Shown here piece by piece: positions 43,970 to 51,748 of a stretch of 64,000 nt of DNA. This stretch comes from Clostridium culturomicium (GTDB lineage Bacteria; Bacillota; Clostridia; Clostridiales; Clostridiaceae). The notes beneath the pieces are model-generated. The model was not told where the DNA came from. It did not search any database and was given only the letters and a program-made list of their open reading frames with translations. The stretch is taken from the NCBI RefSeq assembly GCF_000821305.1, contig NZ_CCXK01000016.1, forward strand, positions 423,033 through 487,032. The letters are read 5' to 3'. How positions within the stretch are numbered: the stretch's first letter is position 1; each line of letters starts with the position of its first letter. The position numbers and the translations under genes were made by a program.

Positions 43970-44126
43970 TATTTCTCCTTTCATGGATATTGTTTTTCAT
44001 TTATATAAATATTATCGTTTTCAATATTTATGCCAATATTTTAACGAATATATTTACCTATTTTTTCAAAAATAAAGCTAGCTTTAAAGTCTTTCAATCT
44101 TTAAAACCAGCTTTTAACATTAAAAA

Positions 44127-44324
44127 TTATTCGTCAAATCCATCATAATAAGAATCCTGCAGATTATTTAATTTAACGTCTTCCTTTGACTGTTCCACAT
44201 TTTCCATAGCCTGTAAATCGTCATTCATAAATTGCTGCTCTGGACTTGATGGAATGATAATATCGTTATACATAACAAAGTTATCCCCTTGTATTACCTT
44301 ATTGCTTTTCTTATCCTTTTCCAT
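44127..44324 (-). CDS. Small acidic protein, 65 residues, unrecognised
   Basis: Hydrophilic protein with many Asp, Gln and Met residues and no hydrophobic helix; its middle reads MYNDIIIPSSPEQQFMNDDL. AAGGAGG precedes the ATG by 8 bases, and that site lies at the edge of a dispersed repeat. No family recognised. A weak hairpin (AAAGCTAGC with its mirror, about 44074-44118) may end it. Confidence 0.6.
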   Translation of the reverse strand: MEKDKKSNKVIQGDNFVMYNDIIIPSSPEQQFMNDDLQAMENVEQSKEDVKLNNLQDSYYDGFDE

Positions 44325-44337
44325 AACACGACCTCCT

Positions 44338-44412
44338 TAAGTGAACATCCAAATCTTTGATTTTACTAAGTCGAATTTACTCCTTCAAACGCATGTGAGA
44401 AGGAGTTTCCTT
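44338..44412 (+). repeat. Dispersed intergenic repeat A, copy 5
   Basis: TTAAGTGAACATCCAAATC at the left end, then TCGAATTTACTCCTTC and GAGAAGGAGTTTCCTTGC. The left end overlaps the Shine-Dalgarno of the 65-residue gene on the minus strand (CACTTAAGGAGG). Confidence 0.75.
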
Positions 44413-44459
44413 GCACATATTATTCCTATAAGGAAGGTCGCCTATTCTTTTAATTTCTT

Positions 44460-44714
44460 TTAATTTCTTTCAATTATAATAACTTTCTTTTTGTATGCAA
44501 CATTAGAATTAAAGTCTTTATTGATTATCATATCTGCATCATTAATTATGTCTTTCACCAAATATAAACCCTTATAAGTTGATGGTTTAACTGTAGGATT
44601 AAGCTTAACTAAAGCACAATCATATTCCTTACAGTAAAAATTTATCAAATCCTTCGGATATATTTTACCAATCACAACATCCTTCTCATTTAGTTTTTCG
44701 CGCATTAATACCAT
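44460..44714 (-). CDS. Small protein, about 84 residues, unrecognised
   Basis: Reads MVLMREKLNEKDVVIGKIYPKDL and ends in KKVIIIERN. Charged throughout, no membrane segment, one cysteine pair-like region (NFYCKEYDCALV). ATAGGAGG precedes the ATG at 44714; a GTG three codons earlier is too close to it. No family recognised. The 44724-44978 gap upstream is AT-rich and holds only a terminator belonging to the yebC gene. Confidence 0.6.
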   Translation of the reverse strand: MVLMREKLNEKDVVIGKIYPKDLINFYCKEYDCALVKLNPTVKPSTYKGLYLVKDIINDADMIINKDFNSNVAYKKKVIIIERN

Positions 44715-44932
44715 ACTATTCACCTCCTATAATTATATATTCTACATATTCAATATTTATCCTGCATTTATGTTGCACTTTTGTTTTAAATTATATATCA
44801 TTTTGATATATATATGCTATATAATATAGAAGTGTGAATGATACATTAACATTTATATTAAACTATTTATATATATGATTACTTATCACTAACCTTCATG
44901 TTAAAATTAAAATTTTACTTTTTTCTAAAATA

Positions 44933-44959
44933 AAAGGTATCCCTTTACGAGATACCTTT
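44933..44959 (-). terminator. Terminator of the yebC gene
   Basis: AAAGGTATC/GATACCTTT arms with a 9-base loop, followed by a T-rich tract on the minus strand, about 20 bases past the stop. Confidence 0.8.
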
Positions 44960-44978
44960 ACATTTTTTTATTTTATTA

Positions 44979-45713
44979 TTAATCTAAGTACTCAGACTCA
45001 GCATTGTGATACACGTTTTGAACGTCATCATCGTCCTCAAGCATGTCTAGCATCTTTTGGAATTTCTTAGCTGATTCTTCACCTATTTCAGTGTAGGTGT
45101 CTGGAATCATTTTAACTTCTGCTTCTAAAAATTCAATTCCGTTAGCTTCTAAAGCTTCTCTAACTGAACCAAAATCTTCTGGAGTCGTAGTAATAACGAA
45201 TACTTCATCCTCTGCTGCAAAGTCCTCTGCACCAGCATCTAAAGCCATCATCATTAATTCATCTTCATCTGTTTCATCAGTTTTCTCGATGATGATTTCA
45301 CCTTTAGTTTGGAACATGAATCCTACGCATCCCATAGTTCCCATGTTTCCGCCACCTTTAGTGAAGGCATATCTAACATTTCCTGCTGTTCTATTCTTGT
45401 TATCTGTTAATGCTTCAACGATAACTGCAGTTCCATCAATACCGTAACCTTCATACATAATTGTTTCGTAGTTAACAGCTCCAAGCTCTCCTGAAGCCTT
45501 CTTGATTGCTCTTGTAATTGTATCATTAGGCATGTTTGCTGCTTTTGCTTTTGCTATAACGTCTCTAAGCTTAGCATTTGTCTCTGGGTTGGCTCCGCCA
45601 TTTTTAGCTGCAACCATGATTTCTTTACCTATTTTAGTGAATATTTTTCCTCTTTTAGCATCTGCTTTACCCTTTTTAGCTTGGATATTATGCCACTTAG
45701 AATGTCCTGACAT
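44979..45713 (-). CDS. YebC/PmpR family DNA-binding regulator
   Basis: 244 residues with the conserved start MSGHSKWHNIQAKKGKADAKRGKIFTKIGKEI and the three-domain YebC build, including NVRYAFTKGGGNMGTMGCVGFMF. Some YebC-type proteins help ribosomes at proline stretches rather than acting as regulators, so the exact role here is open. AGGAGG precedes the ATG. Single gene with its own terminator. The acidic C-terminus (DMLEDDDDVQNVYHN) is typical. Confidence 0.93.
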   Translation of the reverse strand: MSGHSKWHNIQAKKGKADAKRGKIFTKIGKEIMVAAKNGGANPETNAKLRDVIAKAKAANMPNDTITRAIKKASGELGAVNYETIMYEGYGIDGTAVIVEALTDNKNRTAGNVRYAFTKGGGNMGTMGCVGFMFQTKGEIIIEKTDETDEDELMMMALDAGAEDFAAEDEVFVITTTPEDFGSVREALEANGIEFLEAEVKMIPDTYTEIGEESAKKFQKMLDMLEDDDDVQNVYHNAESEYLD

Positions 45714-45810
45714 ATTAACTCCTCCTGTACTCTATATAAATTCTATGCTTTAAACTCAATGCACCTATTATACCATATATTATCTAATAATTTCAAATAT
45801 ACACATGGAA

Positions 45811-46458
45811 TTAGTAAACTCTGAAGTATCTATGCCCCTCTTTAAATAAATATTCCGGATCATCCTCTTCTGTAATAACTTTGCCATTGGTTGCTTCCAC
45901 GAAGGCCGCAATTACCTTATCCTTTTCTATAACTTCAGCAAACATAAATAGATCCACCTTATCAGTATAAACTGTATCTTCTATGTGCCAGTTATTTGTT
46001 CCACACAAATATTGAATCTTTCCTATCAGATCATAGTCCAAAGTAAACTTAAGATATACCCCCTTTACTTTTTCCACTATTCCAGCTTCTTCAACAGCTA
46101 GAGCGGCCCCCTTAGAGTAAGCCCTGATTAAGCCTCCCCCTCCAAGTAAGATTCCACCGAAATATCTTGTAACTACCACAGCTACGTCAGTTAAATCATT
46201 CTTCTTAATAACCTCTAAAACTGGAATCCCTGCAGTTCCCTGTGGCTCCCCATCATCACTGTATCTTTGAATCCCCTTATTTTCTCCAACTACATAGGCA
46301 TATACATTATGGGTAGCTTCCTTATGCTGACCTTTTATCTCTGCAACAAAGGCCTTTGCTTCATCTTCAGTAGTAACTCTCTTTATATATCCTATAAATA
46401 CAGATTTCTTTTCTTGAAATTCAGCCACTGCACTTCCCTTGACAGTAAAATAACTCAT
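45811..46458 (-). CDS. YigZ/IMPACT family protein
   Basis: 215 residues with the family signature YSDDGEPQGTAGIPVLEVI and the VVVTRYFGGILLGGGGLIRAY region near residue 100. N-terminal IMPACT-type domain, then a C-terminal DUF1949 domain. The function in bacteria is unclear; a link to translation control has been suggested for eukaryotic IMPACT. AAGGGGTGG precedes the ATG. Single gene; a MITE-like repeat starts just upstream. Confidence 0.9.
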   Translation of the reverse strand: MSYFTVKGSAVAEFQEKKSVFIGYIKRVTTEDEAKAFVAEIKGQHKEATHNVYAYVVGENKGIQRYSDDGEPQGTAGIPVLEVIKKNDLTDVAVVVTRYFGGILLGGGGLIRAYSKGAALAVEEAGIVEKVKGVYLKFTLDYDLIGKIQYLCGTNNWHIEDTVYTDKVDLFMFAEVIEKDKVIAAFVEATNGKVITEEDDPEYLFKEGHRYFRVY

Positions 46459-46475
46459 TCGTCCACCCCTTTTTT

Positions 46476-46670
46476 AATTTAGAATTAAGAGTTAAGAATG
46501 TAGAATGGGTGAAATTCCTAAGGAATCTCTTTTCTTTTAGTTAATTTTATGATTGCTACAACTCTCAACGCTTAATTGCTCATTTCATTTAAACATTAAA
46601 TCAAAGTTTCTCCGAACGTAGTGAGAAAAAACACTCTTATTCTTAATTCTACATTCAGACATTCTTAATT
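46476..46670. repeat. MITE-like repeat B, copy 2
   Basis: About 195 bases bounded by AATTTAGAATTAAGAGTTAAG with TGTAGAATGGG on the left and TTCTTAATTCTACATTC, then AGACATTCTTAATT, on the right. The ends mirror each other and those of the copy at 26179-26397; the interiors differ. No open frame inside. Confidence 0.6.
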
Positions 46671-46715
46671 AAATATAAAATCTTCTTCTGATATTAATCT
46701 TGCTTAACAACAAAT

Positions 46716-47381
46716 TTAATCATGATCTTCATTTACTTGTTTGAAATAGTCTTCACAAGCCTTCTTTATGTATGCTTTATCTGTTCTATTATACAATATT
46801 TTTATTTTTTCATCAGCTTCCCTAGAGTTAAGCTTTTGCAATGACTTTACTGAATAGCTGACAACCTGTGGGTTTTTATCATCTAAAGCCCTCATCAATG
46901 CCCTTAAAGCTTTAACATCTCCAAGCTTTCCAAGCGCTGAAACTGCCATTCTTCGTATGCTGACATGGTTATTTACCGTTGCCTTAATGAGTAAATCTAA
47001 GAAGTTTGAGCTTCTCATTTCTCCCATAACCCAAATGGCAGCTTCCTTATCCTTAAGCTCCATATCCATGTAAGAAGTACATATATAATGAATTAATCTC
47101 TCTCTATTTACCGTATCTAATCCATTTAAAACCAATAACCTTTCAGCCTTTGGCACATCCTTTAAGGACATAAAAAGCTCCATTGGTGACTTACTTTTAA
47201 CTAAATATCTATATTTTATCTTACAGTTTATTATATGCTTTTGAACTGTAGCCCTATCAAGATTTCTTATTTTAGCCACAGCATCAACAGACTTACCTTC
47301 TAAGGTTAAAAAATAGCTAATTTCTTCATTAGTATAATTCTCAATAAAATTCCAATCGTACTTAATTAATCCTTTATTCAA
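46716..47381 (-). CDS. HEAT-repeat protein with N-terminal helix-turn-helix-like segment
   Basis: 221 residues. The first 60 residues contain a helix-turn-helix-like stretch (GKSVDAVAKIRNLDRATVQKHIINC). The rest holds HEAT-type repeats, clearest in MAVSALGKLGDVKALRALMRALDDKNPQVVSYSVKSLQKL near residue 145. The start codon is TTG with TTAGGAG upstream. It probably binds a partner protein or nucleic acid; no catalytic motif. It follows hflX after a terminator and a repeat. Confidence 0.75.
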   Translation of the reverse strand: MNKGLIKYDWNFIENYTNEEISYFLTLEGKSVDAVAKIRNLDRATVQKHIINCKIKYRYLVKSKSPMELFMSLKDVPKAERLLVLNGLDTVNRERLIHYICTSYMDMELKDKEAAIWVMGEMRSSNFLDLLIKATVNNHVSIRRMAVSALGKLGDVKALRALMRALDDKNPQVVSYSVKSLQKLNSREADEKIKILYNRTDKAYIKKACEDYFKQVNEDHD

Positions 47382-47408
47382 ACCCTTGTCTCCTAATTCA
47401 AAAACTAA

Positions 47409-47430
47409 TGGCTAAGTTTTACCTTAGCCA
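47409..47430 (-). terminator. Terminator after hflX
   Basis: TGGCTAAG/CTTAGCCA arms with a 6-base loop, followed by TTAGTTTTTG on the minus strand. Confidence 0.7.
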
Positions 47431-47448
47431 TATTTATTTTATTTTTTA

Positions 47449-47520
47449 TGGAAACTCCTTCTCATATTCATTCGAATGAGTAAATTCGTGTAGACCAAAT
47501 CAAATATTTGGACACTCAAT
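47449..47520 (-). repeat. Dispersed intergenic repeat A, copy 6 (reverse), overlapping hflX
   Basis: On the minus strand: TTGAGTGTCCAAATATTTG, then ATTTGG, ACACGAATTTACTCATTCG and ATGAGAAGGAGTTTCCAT. Its left part contains the last codons and the stop of hflX. Confidence 0.7.
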
Positions 47521-49299
47521 TATATATTGTGCTGACTTGTTATAAACCTCAGCATCACCTTGCACCACAAGTACAGTTCCTTCTGCTTCATACTCTTCAC
47601 TTTCTACTAAAGCATTTCTATGTAGGTATGCAACGGCAGCGGAATCACTGTAAGGTACAAGCACCTTAAAGGTTTTTAACTTATATGGAAGTATTTCTGT
47701 ACATTTTGTTAAAAGCCCATCAAAGTTTAATCTTTCCCTTGCTGAAATTTCAATAATTGTATGGTTACTATACTTCTCTTTTATTGTGTTAATCTGCTCT
47801 TCTGTAGCCTTATCAATTTTATTTAGCACCAATATTGTTGGCTTATCCCCTGCACCAAGCTCTCCTAGAACCTCTTCAACTACTTCAATCTGTTTTACTG
47901 CAGTATCACTTGATGAATCTACCACATGTAAAAGCAAATCAGCATATACAACTTCCTCTAAGGTTGATTTAAAAGCTTCAACTAAATCGTGTGGAAGCTT
48001 ACTAATAAACCCAACGGTATCAGTTACAGCAGCTAATCTGTTATCTGGAAGTGACATTGCTCTAGTTGTAATATCTAGGGTAGCAAAAAGCATATCTGCT
48101 TCAAATACCTTTTCCTTTACCACTGCTGATTTTGTTGGAGAATAATCACATAAAGCATTTCTTAAGGTTGATTTTCCTGCGTTGGTATATCCAACTATAG
48201 AGATCTTTGATAAATTATCCTTATTTCTATTTTCCCTTTGAGTTGCTCTAACATTTTTAATCTTTTCTAACTCTTTATTTAAATCATAGATTGTTTCTCT
48301 GATTTTTCTTTTATCGATTTCCAGCTTCTTTTCACCTGGACCTTTACTTCCTATACCTCCACCCATTCTAGAAAGCATAGTTCCAAGTCCGCCGATTCTG
48401 CTTAATCTGTATTTAAGCTGTGATAACTCAACCTGAATTTTAGATTCCTTACTTCTTGCTCTTCTTGCAAAGATCTCTAAAATAAGTGTTGTTCTATCTA
48501 TAACCTTTGCACCAATAGCACCTTCGAGATTTCTAACCTGAGAGCCCGATAATTCTTCATCAAATATTACTACGTTAGCTCTAAGAGATTGTCTAAGATA
48601 CGCTATTTCTTCAACCTTTCCCTTTCCAATGAAAAATGCTGAATCAACCTTATTTCTCTTTTGAAGCACCTCATGAATTGGAGTAACCTCACAAGCCTTC
48701 GTTAATTCCTTAAGCTCTGCAAGACTCTCCTCATCCTCTGTTGAAACTAAAATAGCTCTTTCAGAATTATCCTCTTCAACTCTATTTCCTGTAAAAATAT
48801 CTTCTATGTACTTTAACTTTTCTAAGAAATTATATTCTACAATCTGTTCAGTACTTAAATCCTTAACCTCATCCTCAACTAAAATGCTATTTTCCACGTC
48901 ACAGAAGCCAATATCATAAATTAACTCTGTTTCCTTATCTACACCTATTGCAACTATACAATCCAGCTTTAACTTTAAAAGCGCTGAAATATCTAATGCT
49001 GATAATCTTGGATTACCGTTTGGATGAGTATGAATTACCCTTACTCCAGATAATCTTCCTTCTCTAGTGTCAATAAGAGGCACCTCAACTGTTGAACTAT
49101 CTCCAACAGCAACGCTGATTACCTTTCCTTTTCTGTCTATACCAACACTTATTTCCCTTTCGATTTCTAAAGTTGCTTCCTTTAATAGTTTTGCAAGCTC
49201 CTCAGTTAAAATCTCTGATTTTTGAAACTGCATGTCATATATAGACTCAAGCTTATTTAATATAAAATTTTTAACTCCATCTGTATTTCCATTTATCAT
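47500..49299 (-). CDS. hflX: HflX GTPase with N-terminal JAMM-like domain
   Basis: Ribosome-associated GTPase of about 599 residues. The HflX core begins near residue 180: FFIGKGKVEEI, the glycine-rich linker GLGTMLSRMGGGIGSKGPGE, then G1 GYTNAGKST, G3 DTVGFI and G4 NKID. The first 170 residues are extra compared with E. coli HflX and contain HTHPNGNPRLSALD (residues 90-103), the same HxHPx6SxxD spacing as the JAMM/RadC metal motif, with candidate Glu47 or Glu49 upstream. This points to a fused JAB-like domain. The ATG at 49299 is favoured over one three codons earlier. The C-terminus (ECPNI) is encoded by a dispersed repeat. Confidence 0.9.
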   Translation of the reverse strand: MINGNTDGVKNFILNKLESIYDMQFQKSEILTEELAKLLKEATLEIEREISVGIDRKGKVISVAVGDSSTVEVPLIDTREGRLSGVRVIHTHPNGNPRLSALDISALLKLKLDCIVAIGVDKETELIYDIGFCDVENSILVEDEVKDLSTEQIVEYNFLEKLKYIEDIFTGNRVEEDNSERAILVSTEDEESLAELKELTKACEVTPIHEVLQKRNKVDSAFFIGKGKVEEIAYLRQSLRANVVIFDEELSGSQVRNLEGAIGAKVIDRTTLILEIFARRARSKESKIQVELSQLKYRLSRIGGLGTMLSRMGGGIGSKGPGEKKLEIDKRKIRETIYDLNKELEKIKNVRATQRENRNKDNLSKISIVGYTNAGKSTLRNALCDYSPTKSAVVKEKVFEADMLFATLDITTRAMSLPDNRLAAVTDTVGFISKLPHDLVEAFKSTLEEVVYADLLLHVVDSSSDTAVKQIEVVEEVLGELGAGDKPTILVLNKIDKATEEQINTIKEKYSNHTIIEISARERLNFDGLLTKCTEILPYKLKTFKVLVPYSDSAAVAYLHRNALVESEEYEAEGTVLVVQGDAEVYNKSAQYIIECPNI

Positions 49300-49326
49300 T
49301 ATCTTCATCTCCCTGACAGTTTTATT

Positions 49327-49451
49327 TAAAGAAACTACTTCTCATATTCATTGGAATAATATTCTTCCTAAGTATATTCAAGTAACTAAATCAAATTTTT
49401 AGACTTTTACTTAAGTTTTCCTTAACCAAATCATAGATTTGGAGGCTTACA
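49327..49451 (-). repeat. Dispersed intergenic repeat A, copy 7 (reverse, long form)
   Basis: On the minus strand: TAAGCCTCCAAATCTATGATTTGG, then TTAAGTAAAAGTCTAAAA, TTGATTTAGTTACTTG and GAGAAGTAGTTTCTTTA. The internal segment matches long copy 1. Located upstream of hflX, between it and hpt. Confidence 0.65.
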
Positions 49452-49570
49452 TAGAGTAATGGCTTTAATTTAGGGATTTCAGTTTCTACCTATTTTATAC
49501 TATTGACAATTTTAACTTAATTTTATACTATGAACTCATTAATGTAAATATAAATTGAGGTGTGATTACA

Positions 49571-50098
49571 ATGGAAGGTAAACAAAGAAATATTCTCTTT
49601 TCAAGAGAAGAAATCAGCGAAGCTGTTGCAAAAGTAGGTAAAGAAATTTCAAAAGATTATGAAGGAAAGCAAGTTTATGTACTTTCACTATTAAGAGGAA
49701 GCTTCATATTTGCTGCAGATTTAGTTAGAGAAATGACAGTACCAACAGTTGTCGGATTTATGACAACATCAAGTTATGGACACGGAGAGGAAAGCACTGG
49801 TGTATGCAAAATAGTTCAAGACGTACCTGATAACATAGAAGGAATGGACGTTTTAGTAGTAGACGATATAGTTGATAGCGGAATAACTATGAAATTTGTA
49901 GTTGACCATGTTAAATCTCTAGGAGCTAAAAGTGTTAAATGCTGTACTCTTTTAGATAAACCTGAAAGAAGAAAAGTTGATATAACTCCAGATTACTGCT
50001 GTTATACAATTCCAGATTTATTCGTAGTAGGATACGGATTAAACTACGGAGATTTATATAGAAATATTCCATATATCTTCAACTGGGAATCTAAATAA
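49571..50098 (+). CDS. hpt: Hypoxanthine phosphoribosyltransferase
   Basis: Purine salvage enzyme making IMP (and GMP) from hypoxanthine (guanine) and PRPP. PRPP motif VLVVDDIVDSGITM is near residue 98. LSLLRGSFIFAADLVREM near residue 40 and the flexible-loop segment TTSSYGHGEES fit. The 175-residue length is usual. The start at 49571 has GAGGTG upstream; a GTG three codons earlier is too close. Single gene with a strong terminator, transcribed against its neighbours. Confidence 0.93.
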   Translation: MEGKQRNILFSREEISEAVAKVGKEISKDYEGKQVYVLSLLRGSFIFAADLVREMTVPTVVGFMTTSSYGHGEESTGVCKIVQDVPDNIEGMDVLVVDDIVDSGITMKFVVDHVKSLGAKSVKCCTLLDKPERRKVDITPDYCCYTIPDLFVVGYGLNYGDLYRNIPYIFNWESK

Positions 50099-50128
50099 TT
50101 TATAATTTGAAATTATTTTTATTTATAT

Positions 50129-50159
50129 AAAAAATGAACTCTTATAGAGTTCATTTTTT
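50129..50159 (+). terminator. Terminator of hpt
   Basis: Thirteen-bp arms AAAAAATGAACTC/GAGTTCATTTTTT with a TTATA loop. Confidence 0.9.
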
Positions 50160-50257
50160 GCTTTGCTTAATAAATTTTCACAGAAGTTAATTAACGCTTT
50201 TAGAATTAACTAGGAAAAAGCATTATTCATTTCAAATTCATATGTCTATCTTATTAT

Positions 50258-50722
50258 CTAATCCTTTGATGTATTTGTGTTGGTATTATATTTAAGATTA
50301 ATAATAATTACTATTGCAGTTGCTATTGCAAGCTCACTTAATATTACACCTGGATTCCATACTTCAAAATAGACTTTACCAATAATATATATCGCAGCTG
50401 TAATTAAATATGTTGCAATGCTACTTAATATAAGTAATCTTACTCTTTCATTTTTTCTTTCTTTTTCCATTAGCTCTTTTTGTTGTTTCTCTAATATTTC
50501 TGTTCTAATTGATATTTCATCTATTTCAGATGATTTCAAAAGATAATCTATAGAAACATTAAATATTTCACTTAACTCAATTAATTTTTCTGTTTCTGGA
50601 ATTGATTGGCCATTTTCCCATTTAGATATACTTTGTCTAGATACATTAAGTTTCTCTGCCAAATCTTCTTGAGACAGATTATGTGATTTCCTTAATTTTA
50701 AAATTTTTTCTGATATGTTCAT
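50258..50722 (-). CDS. XRE-family regulator with membrane C-terminus
   Basis: 154 residues. N-terminal Cro/C1 helix-turn-helix (SQEDLAEKLNVSRQSISKWENGQSIPETEKLIELSEIF, residues 15-52). A lysine/glutamate helix follows (about 75-90), then two hydrophobic segments (about 92-110 and 118-138), so the regulator is probably membrane-attached. AGGAGG precedes the ATG. Single gene, no obvious linked target; the nearest gene upstream is yunB on the same strand. Confidence 0.8.
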   Translation of the reverse strand: MNISEKILKLRKSHNLSQEDLAEKLNVSRQSISKWENGQSIPETEKLIELSEIFNVSIDYLLKSSEIDEISIRTEILEKQQKELMEKERKNERVRLLILSSIATYLITAAIYIIGKVYFEVWNPGVILSELAIATAIVIIINLKYNTNTNTSKD

Positions 50723-50918
50723 TTTCTATTCCTCCTCAATATTTATACTAAAATCTTATCAAAACTGTGAATTACATACTATCAATCTTACTGTATTTTT
50801 TGTCAACCACTAGTTGCATCTTTGTATATATCAGTATTCTATCAGACTTTATGTTACTTAAAAATAAAATTCTTACCTTAATCTTAATTCTAAATTAAAG
50901 ACTCCAAAATCATAAATA

Positions 50919-51542
50919 TTACCTATTTAACTGTATAGCCGTATTTGGCACCTTCCCAACAATTATTGTTTCAACAATTGGAATTTGATTTACAACTTCT
51001 AACTCACTGCTTTGAAAAGGTAAAATTAATTTAACTTTTGTGGTTGCTTCTACGTATATAGTATGTCTAGTTTGATTTATCCCTGCTGAATCAAATTGTG
51101 AAATGTACTTAGTTGTTATACTTCCTATTGGATGAACCTTAACTGTAACTTTTGGTCCGTAGTTTGCTAAAAGATTATTTTTTGTTATATGTCCTATTGG
51201 TATCTTCACATCTACTTTGTCAATTTTTTCAAGAGCAGCTTGAGCTTTTAAAACCGTTGATGTGGCAATTTCATTAAGCTTTAAGGTATCCGCAGTCATC
51301 ATTGTTATATTTCCTTCAGAATCTTTTTCTGTAACCATGATTTCATCATAATTAAATTTCTTTGAATACTCATCTAAAATTGTTTTATTCATTAGCTCTG
51401 TTACCTTTGCCCGCATAGTTGCATCGCAAGTAACCATAACTCTTGGCATAATAACATCATCTAAAGTGTATACGAAGGTAACTATTCCCCCCATTAACAA
51501 GATGACTATTACTGCAAATTTAATCTTAATAGATAATTTCAT
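50919..51542 (-). CDS. yunB: Sporulation protein YunB
   Basis: About 207 residues. One N-terminal helix (near residues 5-25) followed by an extracytoplasmic domain with VMVTCDATMRAKVTELMNKTILDEYSKKFNYDEIM and, later, IPIGHITKNNLLANYGPKVTVKVHPIGSITT, the pattern of YunB, a mother-cell protein needed for efficient sporulation in B. subtilis. The start at 51542 has AAAGGAG upstream. Divergent from the penicillin-binding-protein gene, which shares the intergenic region. Confidence 0.85.
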   Translation of the reverse strand: MKLSIKIKFAVIVILLMGGIVTFVYTLDDVIMPRVMVTCDATMRAKVTELMNKTILDEYSKKFNYDEIMVTEKDSEGNITMMTADTLKLNEIATSTVLKAQAALEKIDKVDVKIPIGHITKNNLLANYGPKVTVKVHPIGSITTKYISQFDSAGINQTRHTIYVEATTKVKLILPFQSSELEVVNQIPIVETIIVGKVPNTAIQLNR

Positions 51543-51748
51543 AGTATTACTCCTTTTCAAATCTGGTATAATGTTAATAAATGTATATTTTTTAATGTTT
51601 AATTATTAGATAAAAATTAAATTGAGCTTAAAAGTTAATACTATATATATGTTGAAAATTACCATTAAAGAATACTATGTTGTATTTATAACCTAATATA
51701 AGTTATAATATATTGATGGAAGTATATTTAAATCATAAGGAGGAGAAT

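Noticed and set aside
25125..49451. Reading the repeat A copies as a CRISPR array or insertion sequence
   Set aside because: Copies are scattered, vary in length, lie in both orientations and have no spacers, cas genes or transposase frame.
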